Positions 1 to 5,932 of a stretch of 6,108 nt of DNA are shown here, piece after piece (positions within the stretch are counted from its first letter, which is position 1; each line of letters begins with the position of its first letter). The position numbers and the translations under genes are program-made. The notes under the pieces were generated by a model, which was given only the letters and a program-made list of their open reading frames with translations, was not told the DNA's origin and searched no databases. Source of the stretch: Nitratireductor sp. (GTDB lineage: Bacteria; Pseudomonadota; Alphaproteobacteria; Rhizobiales; Rhizobiaceae); contig JAGRLQ010000153.1 of the NCBI GenBank assembly GCA_020441735.1, positions 1 to 6,108 on the forward strand. Direction: 5' to 3'.

Positions 1-970
1 GCAGCGCGGTGTAGTGCAGGTGGTGTGGGCCAGCCCAGATGTAGAGGAAGATCAGGCCCCAGAAGTGAACGATCGACAACCGGTAGGAATAGACCGGGCG
101 TCCGGCCTGCTTCGGCACGAAGTAGTACATCATGCCAAGGAAGCCGGCTGTCAGGAAGAAGCCCACCGCGTTGTGACCATACCACCATTGCGTCAGCGCA
201 TCCTGGACACCGGCGAAGGCCGAGTAGCTCTTCACACCGAGGAACGACACCGGAATGGCCATGTTGTTGACCAGATGCAGCATCGCGATCGTGACGATGA
301 ACGACAGGAAGAACCAGTTCGCCACATAAATATGCGACTCCCTGCGTTTCACGATCGTGCCGAGGAAGACGAGCAGATAGGCCACCCACACAACGGTGAG
401 CCACAGATCGACATACCATTCAGGCTCGGCGTATTCGCGGCCCTGGGTAATTCCCAGAAGGTAGCCCGTTGCCGCCATGACGATGAAGAGCTGGTAACCC
501 CAGAAGACAAACCAGGCCAGATTGCCGCCGAACAGGCGCGCCCGGGATGTGCGCTGCACCACATAAAACGAGGTCGCAATCAGCGCGTTACCGCCAAAAG
601 CGAAGATAACCGCCGAAGTGTGAAGCGGCCGGGTGCGGCCAAAGTTCAACCAGGGCTCGATATTGAGATCCGGAAACGCCAGCTGAGCGGCAACGACGAC
701 GCCGACCAGAAAACCGACAACGCCCCAGAAGGCGGTTGCGATGGCGCCATAACGGATGACCCCGTCCATGTAGCCGGATGTATCTTCAGCCACCTCAGCG
801 CCGGAGCCGGCAAACTGAACGCGACGGAACAGCAGGAGTGAACCCAAAAGCAGCACGGCGGATACAATGCCGATGTGCTGCTGGAACAGGCTGTCCTGCG
901 AGAAGGCTGCGGCAAGGAACGCAACGAATGCTGCGAGCAGGACCACAACCGCTTCAGGAAGGTATTTCAT
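1..970 (-). CDS. ccoN: cbb3-type cytochrome c oxidase subunit I (CcoN/FixN), N-terminal part, runs off the left edge
   Basis: Catalytic haem-copper subunit of the high-affinity cbb3 oxidase of the inner membrane, which reduces O2 to water at low oxygen while pumping protons. The first 323 residues are present; rhizobial FixN is about 540, so the C-terminal part, including the second haem b ligand and the haem b3 ligand, lies outside. Visible residues match Pseudomonas stutzeri CcoN at a near-constant offset: His117 (haem b ligand, in RPLHTSAV), His266 (CuB, in WWYGHN), Tyr310 (the Tyr cross-linked to the CuB His) and His316-His317 (CuB, in AGPHHLHY). Several hydrophobic helices are evident (about 7-23, 33-48, 75-95, 153-173, 188-207). 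The ~57-residue N-terminal extension relative to P. stutzeri adds a membrane helix; this is my reading of alphaproteobacterial FixN. The ATG at 970-968 has a modest purine-rich stretch (AAGAAGGG) upstream. It is divergent from the hemerythrin gene, with a perfect FNR/FixK box about 100 bp upstream. ccoO, ccoQ and ccoP would be expected beyond the left edge. Confidence 0.96.
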   Translation of the reverse strand, partial: MKYLPEAVVVLLAAFVAFLAAAFSQDSLFQQHIGIVSAVLLLGSLLLFRRVQFAGSGAEVAEDTSGYMDGVIRYGAIATAFWGVVGFLVGVVVAAQLAFPDLNIEPWLNFGRTRPLHTSAVIFAFGGNALIATSFYVVQRTSRARLFGGNLAWFVFWGYQLFIVMAATGYLLGITQGREYAEPEWYVDLWLTVVWVAYLLVFLGTIVKRRESHIYVANWFFLSFIVTIAMLHLVNNMAIPVSFLGVKSYSAFAGVQDALTQWWYGHNAVGFFLTAGFLGMMYYFVPKQAGRPVYSYRLSIVHFWGLIFLYIWAGPHHLHYTAL

Positions 971-1062
971 CTGTCCAAGCCCTTCTTACGGTCAAATAAA
1001 CATGTTGGCGCACTAAACCCCAGCGCCCCGCACCTTAATCACTATATCAGCAAAAATCTGCT

Positions 1063-1076
1063 TTGATCTGGATCAA
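1063..1076. promoter_or_regulatory. FNR/FixK anaerobox, TTGATCTGGATCAA
   Basis: Perfect match to the TTGAT-N4-ATCAA consensus recognised by FNR, FnrN/FnrL and FixK proteins. The dyad is complete out to TTGATC/GATCAA, leaving only the central TG unpaired. Its centre at 1069.5 is about 62 bp from the preferred hemerythrin start and about 100 bp from the ccoN start, so a single symmetrical site could activate both divergent units. The FNR-family gene at 3015-3764 has the E-x2-S-R recognition residues that read TTGAT half-sites, making it the natural candidate binder. A FixK protein elsewhere in the genome could also use the site. Confidence 0.93.
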
Positions 1077-1084
1077 TGCCAGAG

Positions 1085-1098
1085 AGCTGTGGACAGCT
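1085..1098. repeat. 14-bp perfect dyad AGCTGTGGACAGCT, possible second operator
   Basis: Six-base arms AGCTGT and ACAGCT are perfectly inverted around a 2-bp spacer. The dyad lies between the anaerobox and the hemerythrin start. Its centre (1091.5) is 22 bp, about two helical turns, from the anaerobox centre. If transcription starts near 1112, the dyad falls between the -35 and -10 regions and touches the proposed -10, where a repressor would block the promoter or a MerR-type activator would act. The sequence does not match an FNR/FixK/NnrR half-site. A chance palindrome is possible. Confidence 0.4.
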
Positions 1099-1121
1099 AC
1101 ATAAGTCTTATTTTCAATGGC

Positions 1122-1125
1122 GGAG
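1122..1125 (+). promoter_or_regulatory. Shine-Dalgarno GGAG that selects the second ATG of the hemerythrin gene
   Basis: GGAG at 1122-1125 is six bases before the ATG at 1132. The in-frame ATG at 1117 has only a T-rich stretch before it and would sit about 5 nt from the inferred transcription start. The site therefore favours 1132 as the translation start, giving a 167-residue protein. Confidence 0.7.
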
Positions 1126-1131
1126 TTGAGG

Positions 1132-1635
1132 ATGGCGCCAGGAGCAAAACCCGTTTCCCTTGTCACTCCGAATGGAGAACCGCCATTGCTGATTCAGCTC
1201 GGCAAGCATCTTCGAGCCTGTCTTGATCTGTGCGATGCGCTGGAACAGATCGCCGACCAATTGCCGGAGAATCTCGAATGCCAGCAGTGCATCGAAGTGG
1301 CCGGCTCGATCTACCCGACGGTGAAACAGTCCCACGAATTTGAGGAAAAATCACTTTTCCCGCTGCTGATCGACGAAAGCAAGCCCGACGAGGAGACCTG
1401 CAAGACGATCCAGCGGCTGCATGCCGAGCACTGGGAGGACGAGAGCTTCGCCTTTGAGGTGCAGGATGCGCTGATCGAATTTGCCCAGGATCCAAAACAT
1501 TCCAACGTCGAGGCGCTTGCCTACATGTTGCGCGGATTCTTCGAGGGCGTGCGGCGCCATGTCGCCTTCGAATGGGAGCATGTGGTCCCCACCGTTCGCA
1601 GGAACCTGACGGGCGGGGCGGCAGCCAATGCCTGA
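1132..1635 (+). CDS. Hemerythrin (HHE) domain protein, low-oxygen operon with hemN
   Basis: A 167-residue soluble protein with no signal peptide or membrane segment, predicted to be a four-helix hemerythrin-like bundle holding a non-haem di-iron site. Candidate ligands are His26 on the first helix, then three H-x3-E motifs: His68/Glu72 (in SHEFEEKSLFP), His100/Glu104 (in HAEHWEDES) and His143/Glu147 (in RRHVAFEWEHV). Such proteins bind O2 or NO, or sense oxygen or iron; the exact role of this one is unknown. Five cysteines are notable: C30-x3-C34, C50-x2-C53 and C90. The start at 1132 is chosen because GGAG lies six bases upstream; an in-frame ATG at 1117 would add MAELR. The stop overlaps the hemN start by 8 bp, so the two are translationally coupled. 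The anaerobox at 1063-1076 sits about 42 bp before the inferred transcription start, so induction under low oxygen is likely. Confidence 0.85.
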   Translation: MAPGAKPVSLVTPNGEPPLLIQLGKHLRACLDLCDALEQIADQLPENLECQQCIEVAGSIYPTVKQSHEFEEKSLFPLLIDESKPDEETCKTIQRLHAEHWEDESFAFEVQDALIEFAQDPKHSNVEALAYMLRGFFEGVRRHVAFEWEHVVPTVRRNLTGGAAANA

Positions 1636-2983
1636 TCCGGAAGAAATCCTGAAGAAATACGCCAGGCCGGTTCCCCGATACACCTCGTATCCGACGGCGC
1701 CGCATTTCCAGCAGGGCCTCGGCGAGGCCATCCTGCCAGAGACAGTCGCCGCCGCAACCAATGGCGAGCGGATTTCCGCCTACATGCACATCCCCTTCTG
1801 CGACAGGCTGTGCTGGTTCTGTGCCTGCCACACCAAGCAGACGCAGCGCTATGATCCTGTTGCTGCCTATGTCGGCAGTCTTGTCAACGAAATCGGCCTC
1901 TACCGGAACAGGCTTTCGCAGAAACCGGCCCTAGAGCATCTTCATCTCGGCGGCGGCTCGCCAAGCCTGCTGAAGCATGAGGATTTCGCACGCATTGCCG
2001 AAACGCTGGAGGCGGCTTTTGCCATCGACGGCAAGACCGAGATCAGCATTGAGATCGATCCCAACGACCATGGCGAGGATCTGCTTTCAGGCATGAAACG
2101 CCTAGGCGTCACGCGGGCATCGATCGGCGTGCAGGATTTCGACCCCGTGGTTCAGCAGGTGATCAACCGGCCACAGAGCTTCGAACAGACGCGCGACCTG
2201 TTGCTTGCCGTTCGCTCCCTCGGAATCGAGTCGGTCAACATCGACGCCCTCTACGGCTTACCGATGCAGACCATGGAGCGGCTGGAAAACACCATCGCCT
2301 GCGTCATTAGCCTGTCCCCCGAGCGGGTTGCCCTGTTCGGCTATGCCCATGTGCCGTGGATGAAGAAGCACCAGACGCTGATTCGGGAAGACGACCTTCC
2401 CGGCCCGCTGGAGCGCTTCCGGCAGGCGCAAAGGGCGGAAGCCCTGCTGGTGGAGGCTGGCTATGTGAAGATCGGCATCGACCACTTCGCCAGGCCGGAC
2501 GACAGTCTGGCACGCGCCGCGCAGGCAGGAACGCTGGGTCGAAACTTCCAAGGCTATACGACGGATCGCTGCGAAACCATGATTCCCCTCGGCGCTTCGG
2601 CCATCGGGCGGTCCCCGTCAGGCTATCTCCAGAACCTGGTGCCGACCGGCCAGTACCGCACCAGCGTCGACAATGACAAGTTGGCCGTCGCAAAGGGATA
2701 CCGCTTCACCGCGGATGACCTGCTTCGCGCCCATGTCATCGAGCGGCTGATGTGCGACTTCGAATTCCGCTTCGAGCAGTTGGCCGAACAATTCGGCGGT
2801 CTGGGCCAGAGCCTGGCGGAGGAAGCCCGGCTGATCGCTCGCAATGATGAAGATGGTCTTTGCGAAGCCGGTGATGAGGCCTTCCGCATTCTGCCGCAGG
2901 CCCGACCCTTCGCACGCATCGTCGCGTCCTGGTTCGATGCCCATATGCGCGAGTCCTCGTTTCAGTATTCCAGGGCGGTTTGA
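1628..2983 (+). CDS. hemN: Oxygen-independent coproporphyrinogen III dehydrogenase HemN (radical SAM)
   Basis: Cytoplasmic radical-SAM enzyme that oxidatively decarboxylates coproporphyrinogen III to protoporphyrinogen IX without O2, supplying haem under anoxia. The 451 residues compare with about 457 in E. coli HemN. The cluster motif is C58-x3-C62-x2-C65, followed by Cys67 and preceded by Tyr52 and His54 (YMHIPFCDRLCWFCAC), matching E. coli Tyr56, Cys62, Cys66, Cys69 and Cys71. The GGGSPS loop (108-113), Glu142 (in IEIDP), Gln169 (in GVQDF), Arg181 and Asp206 (in NIDALYGLP) align with E. coli SAM-site residues at an offset of three. A HemN C-terminal domain follows from about residue 355 (DDLLRAHVIERLMCDFEF). 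This pattern separates it from HemW-type paralogues, which lack the full set. It overlaps the hemerythrin gene by 8 bp and has little SD of its own, consistent with coupled translation from the anaerobox promoter. It converges on fnrN with a 31-bp gap. Confidence 0.96.
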   Translation: MPDPEEILKKYARPVPRYTSYPTAPHFQQGLGEAILPETVAAATNGERISAYMHIPFCDRLCWFCACHTKQTQRYDPVAAYVGSLVNEIGLYRNRLSQKPALEHLHLGGGSPSLLKHEDFARIAETLEAAFAIDGKTEISIEIDPNDHGEDLLSGMKRLGVTRASIGVQDFDPVVQQVINRPQSFEQTRDLLLAVRSLGIESVNIDALYGLPMQTMERLENTIACVISLSPERVALFGYAHVPWMKKHQTLIREDDLPGPLERFRQAQRAEALLVEAGYVKIGIDHFARPDDSLARAAQAGTLGRNFQGYTTDRCETMIPLGASAIGRSPSGYLQNLVPTGQYRTSVDNDKLAVAKGYRFTADDLLRAHVIERLMCDFEFRFEQLAEQFGGLGQSLAEEARLIARNDEDGLCEAGDEAFRILPQARPFARIVASWFDAHMRESSFQYSRAV

Positions 2984-3003
2984 CCGGGCCCTTGCGGTCG
3001 GGG

Positions 3004-3037
3004 AAAAAGCAAGCTCAGCGCTGCGTTTCTGCAGCTT
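3004..3037 (-). terminator. Possible rho-independent terminator of fnrN, overlapping its 3' end
   Basis: Read on the minus strand, arms at 3037-3029 (AAGCTGCAG) and 3018-3011 (CTGAGCTT) form an 8-bp stem with one bulged G and a 10-nt loop. After two bases comes TTTTT (3008-3004). The stem includes the last codons and the stop of fnrN. The hairpin is only moderately GC-rich and the T-run is short, so termination may be partial. Confidence 0.4.
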
Positions 3038-3764
3038 CTTCCAGCCGGTAAAGATCAGAAACAATCACTGTGCGATTGTTCTCGATCTCAATAACACCCA
3101 TCTGCCGCAACTTGGTGATCTGGCGGCTGACGGTTTCAATCGTCAGCCCAAGAAAATCGGCAATGTCCGAGCGCTTCAATGGCAATTCAAACCGGATGGT
3201 CTCGTCATTGTCGAGCGCTTCCGGATCGATGTGATTGGCAATCATCAGCAGGAAGCTTGCCACCTTCTCGCTGGCAGTCTTGCGCCCGAGTGTCAGCATC
3301 CAGTCGCGGGCTTCATCCAGTTCCTCCAGCGCCTGCTCGTGAAGCTTGTGTTCAAGCTCCGGCGACTCGGCGATCATCTCGTCCAGCACCTGTGCCGGGA
3401 AGGAGCAAACAAAGACGTCGGTGGCAGCCTCCGCAATAACACCTGATTGCCGCTTGAAGGGCCGCCCGAGGAAATCGGGAGCAAACTGCAGCCCGACGAT
3501 CTGCTGGCGCCCGTCGGCCATCAGCTTGGTCAGCTTGACCACGCCGCGAAGGATATTCGAATAGGTGTTGATGTCCTTGTCGCTGGCGACCAGCTCGGTT
3601 TCGGCGCGGTGGTTTTTCTTGAAGGTCTTCTTGCTGAGCGCAGTCAGTTGCTGTGCGGAAAGCGCGCCGCAGATACCCTTGTGCCGGGCTTCACACGATC
3701 GGCACAGTTCCGGAATATCGGAATTGTGGATATCCAGTCGTTCCTGATGGTCAATCTTGGCCAT
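3015..3764 (-). CDS. fnrN: FNR/CRP-family oxygen-sensing regulator, FnrN/FnrL type
   Basis: A 249-residue transcriptional activator. The N-terminal motif Cys21-x2-Cys24-x7-Cys32 (LCRSCEARHKGIC) plus Cys120 (in FVCSFP) are the expected four ligands of an oxygen-labile [4Fe-4S] cluster. The x7 spacing is that of rhizobial FnrN and related proteins rather than the x5 of E. coli FNR. A cyclic-nucleotide-binding-like beta-roll (about 35-125), a dimerisation helix (about 128-160) and a C-terminal winged helix-turn-helix follow. Recognition-helix residues Glu210, Ser213 and Arg214 (TIETVSRQITKL) are those that read TTGAT half-sites. The cysteines distinguish it from FixK, which lacks the cluster. 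The ATG at 3764 is the farthest possible start, because an in-frame TGA lies at 3770-3768; no strong SD is seen. Its likely local target is the anaerobox at 1063-1076, controlling ccoN and hemN. No canonical anaerobox lies in its own upstream region. The symbol could equally be fnrL or fnr. Confidence 0.93.
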   Translation of the reverse strand: MAKIDHQERLDIHNSDIPELCRSCEARHKGICGALSAQQLTALSKKTFKKNHRAETELVASDKDINTYSNILRGVVKLTKLMADGRQQIVGLQFAPDFLGRPFKRQSGVIAEAATDVFVCSFPAQVLDEMIAESPELEHKLHEQALEELDEARDWMLTLGRKTASEKVASFLLMIANHIDPEALDNDETIRFELPLKRSDIADFLGLTIETVSRQITKLRQMGVIEIENNRTVIVSDLYRLEEAAETQR

Positions 3765-3925
3765 GCTTCAGCAATACAGCTCCCGCGGCCAGCAAACCTG
3801 ATCGGCAATTGCTGGTCAATCCCTCACCGGTTTCATGTAAGCCATTTGATCGCCCGCGCAAATGCCAAATGGACGCATGCATGACGGCCCGAAACAGCAA
3901 ACCACTGTAAATTAGAGAGAACCTT
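3765..3925. promoter_or_regulatory. Upstream region of fnrN, downstream of the methyltransferase gene
   Basis: A 161-bp gene-free stretch between two minus-strand genes. On the minus strand a -35-like TTGACC (3819-3814) is followed after 17 bp by TTTGCT (3796-3791), a weak -10 match, which would start fnrN transcription near 3784. An imperfect 22-bp dyad (3798-3819) overlaps this promoter. Further up are a 7-bp inverted repeat CCATTTG/CAAATGG (3842-3848 and 3866-3872) and a small CATGCATG palindrome (3876-3883). No convincing terminator for the upstream methyltransferase gene is visible. The promoter assignment is tentative. Confidence 0.35.
3798..3819. repeat. Imperfect 22-bp dyad around GCAATTGC, candidate operator before fnrN
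   Basis: The 8-bp perfect core GCAATTGC (3805-3812) is flanked by GATC on the left and GGTC on the right. The whole 22-bp element is symmetrical at 16 of 22 positions about 3808.5. It lies about 45 bp before the fnrN ATG and covers the spacer of the proposed fnrN promoter. The outer TTGA/TCAG ends are 14 bp apart, not the 6 bp of an anaerobox, so this is not an FNR site. Which protein might bind is unknown, and it may be coincidental. Confidence 0.3.
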
Positions 3926-5029
3926 CTACAGAAACGGCAGTTCCACCAGTTTTGCGGCTGTAACGCCCGTATCGCGCATGACTTCAACATTATCGCCAGG
4001 CGTTGCCTCTACGCTGACCAGCGCATAGCCGATGTTTGCGTTCATCCGGCGGGACCATACGCAGTTGGTCATGCCGCCAATCTTTTTGCCGCCCGCGCGA
4101 ATCTCTTCCCAGGCAAAACCGAGCGGCGCCGGCGCATCTCCTTCCAGGATCATTCCGAGTTGATGGCGTTTCGGCCCGCTGCGCTTGATCTCGCGCAGGG
4201 CTGAAATCCCGACCACATCGTCGGGCACATCAAGATCAACGTATTTTTCCAGCCGAACTTCGAAGGGATTGGTCTCGTCATCGGTGTCGCCACCGACGGA
4301 CACCAGCCCGCTTTCAGTGCGCTCCGAGGTCGTCGGAGCCCCTGGGCCGATACCGAACGGTTTGCCCGCTTCCTTGAAGATGTTCCACAGTTGTGTGCCC
4401 TTCGATCCATCGCGAAGATAGACCTCGAAACCACCCTGTTTCGACCATCCCGAGCGCTGCACGGCGACAGGAATCCCTTCGATCTCGGTTTCCCTGAACC
4501 AGAAATACCGGACCTCCCGCACCCAGTCGCCGCAAACCGATGCGACGACATCCTCGCCTTTCGGTCCCTGGATTGCCATGGGAGAGACATCCGGTTCGCT
4601 GATTTCGACATCGAGGCCGCGCTCGGCAGCTATCGCCTTGGCCCAGATCCAGATATCGCTGTCAGCAATCGAAAACCAGTAGAGATCATCCGCCAGCTTG
4701 AGCAGGATCGGATCGTTGATGATCGTCCCTCGGTGATTGCACAGCGGCACGTATTTGCCCTGCCCGACCTTGCATTTGGAAAGATCGCGCGGCGACAGGA
4801 TTTGCGCCAGCCTGCCGGCATCCGGCCCCTTCAACTGAACCTGCCGCTCGCAACCCACATCCCACTGCGACACGCCATTGATGATGCGCCAGTATTCCGC
4901 TTCCGGATCGCCAAACGAGGTTGGCAGGATCATGCGGTTGTAGATCGACGCAGCAGTCATGCCTTCCGCCACTACCGCCTCGTAGAATGGTGAAGGGCGC
5001 AGCCGGGCCGTTGGGTGGATTGTGAACAT
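3926..5029 (-). CDS. GcvT-fold THF-dependent methyltransferase, DMSP demethylase (DmdA)-like
   Basis: A 367-residue protein of the GcvT/DmdA aminomethyltransferase family. Members pass a methyl or methylene unit from an N- or S-methylated substrate to tetrahydrofolate. DmdA takes a methyl from dimethylsulfoniopropionate, giving methylmercaptopropionate and 5-methyl-THF. Visible family features are YNRMILPTSF (30-39), the WDVGCERQVQLKGPDA stretch (56-71), PRDLS (80-84), Asp106 in IINDP at the position of the conserved GcvT aspartate, IADSD (121-125), VSPMAIQGP (148-156) and RSGWSKQGGFEVY (192-204). These read more like DmdA than glycine-cleavage GcvT, and the length is right for DmdA. A distant DmdA relative acting on another methylated compound is equally possible, so no symbol is assigned. 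The ATG at 5029 has GGAGAG seven bases upstream, and the dioxygenase stop lies 27 bp before it, indicating an operon. The stop codon is TAG. Confidence 0.85.
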   Translation of the reverse strand: MFTIHPTARLRPSPFYEAVVAEGMTAASIYNRMILPTSFGDPEAEYWRIINGVSQWDVGCERQVQLKGPDAGRLAQILSPRDLSKCKVGQGKYVPLCNHRGTIINDPILLKLADDLYWFSIADSDIWIWAKAIAAERGLDVEISEPDVSPMAIQGPKGEDVVASVCGDWVREVRYFWFRETEIEGIPVAVQRSGWSKQGGFEVYLRDGSKGTQLWNIFKEAGKPFGIGPGAPTTSERTESGLVSVGGDTDDETNPFEVRLEKYVDLDVPDDVVGISALREIKRSGPKRHQLGMILEGDAPAPLGFAWEEIRAGGKKIGGMTNCVWSRRMNANIGYALVSVEATPGDNVEVMRDTGVTAAKLVELPFL

Positions 5030-5036
5030 GAAACGA

Positions 5037-5042
5037 CTCTCC
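5037..5042 (-). promoter_or_regulatory. Shine-Dalgarno GGAGAG for the methyltransferase gene
   Basis: GGAGAG on the minus strand ends seven bases before the ATG at 5029. It lies in the 27-bp gap after the dioxygenase stop and supports independent initiation on a shared transcript. Confidence 0.75.
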
Positions 5043-5056
5043 GTGATATGCTGTGG

Positions 5057-5932
5057 TCAGACGATGCGCACAGCCGCAACGCCATCTGCTTCCGTCGCCG
5101 AACAACAGATGCTTCTGAGCGTGCGCGGCTCTTCATACGGCCAGGGGCGGCCGCGGTGCAGAACCGCCCGCTCATCCCAGATCAGTACGTCGCCCACATT
5201 CCATTTGTGCGAATAGACGGCTTCCGACCGGGTGCAAAAGGCAATCGCCTCGTCGATCAGCGTCTCACCATCCTCAAGCCCCATGCCCTCGATGGCGAAG
5301 GAATGCGATGCGATGTAGAGCGCCTCCTCCCCGGTGACAGGGTTGGGCCAGATCGCCTTCCAGGGGCGGTCCGGCCAGCGGTTCATCACCGGCATTGCGC
5401 CAAGTTCAGGCGATATCTTCTTGCGGGAATGGGAAAGCCGGTGCCAGATCACGGCATCCTTCAACTTGTCACGCATCGCCGGAGGCATCTCAGCCCAGCC
5501 TGCTCGGGTCGAGGCAAGCTCCGTTTCGCCGCCGTGTGAGGGAACGACTGTTGCTGTCAGCAGGTTCACCAGCGCGGGGACAGGCAAAAACGTGCTGTCC
5601 GTATGCCACAGCATGTTGGCCTGAAGGTTGAGCGTGTGCAGGCTTTCGGCAGCCGTCACCGAGCCGTCGCCTTTTTCATTGGAAACCGGCGAAACCTCGA
5701 ACGGCACATCGCGGCCCGATGCCATCGCCTCGCGGTTTTCCAGCGGGCCGAACAACTCCGCCAATCGCGTGTGATCTTCATCGCTGATTTGCTGAGCGGG
5801 AAAGAGAAGCGCGGAGTGCTCCTCGAACAACTGGCGGATTTCGCCGAATAAATGTTCGCGCGTCACCTCCCGCAAATCGGCATCATGAACGATGACCCCG
5901 AACTTTTCGTGCAGCGGCATAGTTTTCAGCAT
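5057..5932 (-). CDS. TfdA/TauD-family Fe(II)/2-oxoglutarate-dependent dioxygenase
   Basis: A 291-residue cytoplasmic enzyme that should couple oxidative decarboxylation of 2-oxoglutarate to hydroxylation of an organic substrate, often leading to its cleavage or demethylation. The iron facial triad is visible: His110-x-Asp112 (in LWHTDSTF) and His259 (in AVLHRGRP). Arg270, Arg273 or both are candidates for binding the 2-oxoglutarate carboxylate (EEPRTLRS). Spacing follows TfdA (metal ligands His113, Asp115, His262) almost exactly, and the PSHGGETELA and ALYIASHSFAIEG stretches also resemble TfdA more than TauD. The substrate is unknown: TfdA relatives act on aryloxyacetates, taurine, carnitine precursors and others. 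The start at 5932 is supported by GGGAGG seven bases upstream; Met5 would be too far from it. It lies 37 bp after the gcdH stop and 27 bp before the DmdA-like gene, so all three are probably one operon. Its ribosome-binding site sits in the loop of a 9-bp inverted repeat. Confidence 0.9.
   Translation of the reverse strand: MLKTMPLHEKFGVIVHDADLREVTREHLFGEIRQLFEEHSALLFPAQQISDEDHTRLAELFGPLENREAMASGRDVPFEVSPVSNEKGDGSVTAAESLHTLNLQANMLWHTDSTFLPVPALVNLLTATVVPSHGGETELASTRAGWAEMPPAMRDKLKDAVIWHRLSHSRKKISPELGAMPVMNRWPDRPWKAIWPNPVTGEEALYIASHSFAIEGMGLEDGETLIDEAIAFCTRSEAVYSHKWNVGDVLIWDERAVLHRGRPWPYEEPRTLRSICCSATEADGVAAVRIV

Larger units (their letters stand above)
971..1131. promoter_or_regulatory. Divergent control region between ccoN and the hemerythrin-hemN operon
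   Basis: This 161-bp gene-free stretch separates two outward-reading units. It contains a perfect anaerobox (1063-1076), a separate 14-bp dyad (1085-1098), and possible -10 elements on each side. For the plus direction, CATAAG at 1100-1105 would give a start near 1112, placing the anaerobox centre at about -42, the usual position for an FNR-type activator. For the minus direction, two candidates exist: GATTAA (1040-1035), which gives the same -41.5 geometry with a start near 1028, and the better-matching TATAGT (1046-1041), which would put the box slightly too close. Promoter positions are inferred from spacing, not measured. The ccoN leader also contains a short GGCGC/GCGCC inverted repeat (1007-1011 and 1023-1027). 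Confidence 0.7.

Noticed and set aside
14..841. A 275-codon open frame on the plus strand opposite ccoN
   Set aside because: It is antisense to unmistakable CcoN coding sequence with all metal ligands. Its translation is rich in charged residues with no recognisable domain. GC-rich genes often leave such mirror frames.
1163..1831. A 222-codon open frame on the minus strand opposite the hemerythrin and hemN genes
   Set aside because: It spans the junction of two well-supported genes, shows no family features, and has no plausible start signal.
2982..2999. GACCG/CGGTC hairpin directly after hemN as a terminator
   Set aside because: The stem is only 5 bp with an 8-nt loop and is followed on the plus strand by GGGGAAAAA, not a T-run. 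It is not a credible intrinsic terminator for hemN.
3846..3862. Possible anaerobox beginning TTGATCGCCC upstream of fnrN
   Set aside because: The left half-site TTGAT is present, but the right half at the required spacing reads CGCGC instead of ATCAA, so the dyad fails.
3875..3883. GCATGCATG palindromic run
   Set aside because: Short self-complementary sequence with no partner elements. Likely chance.
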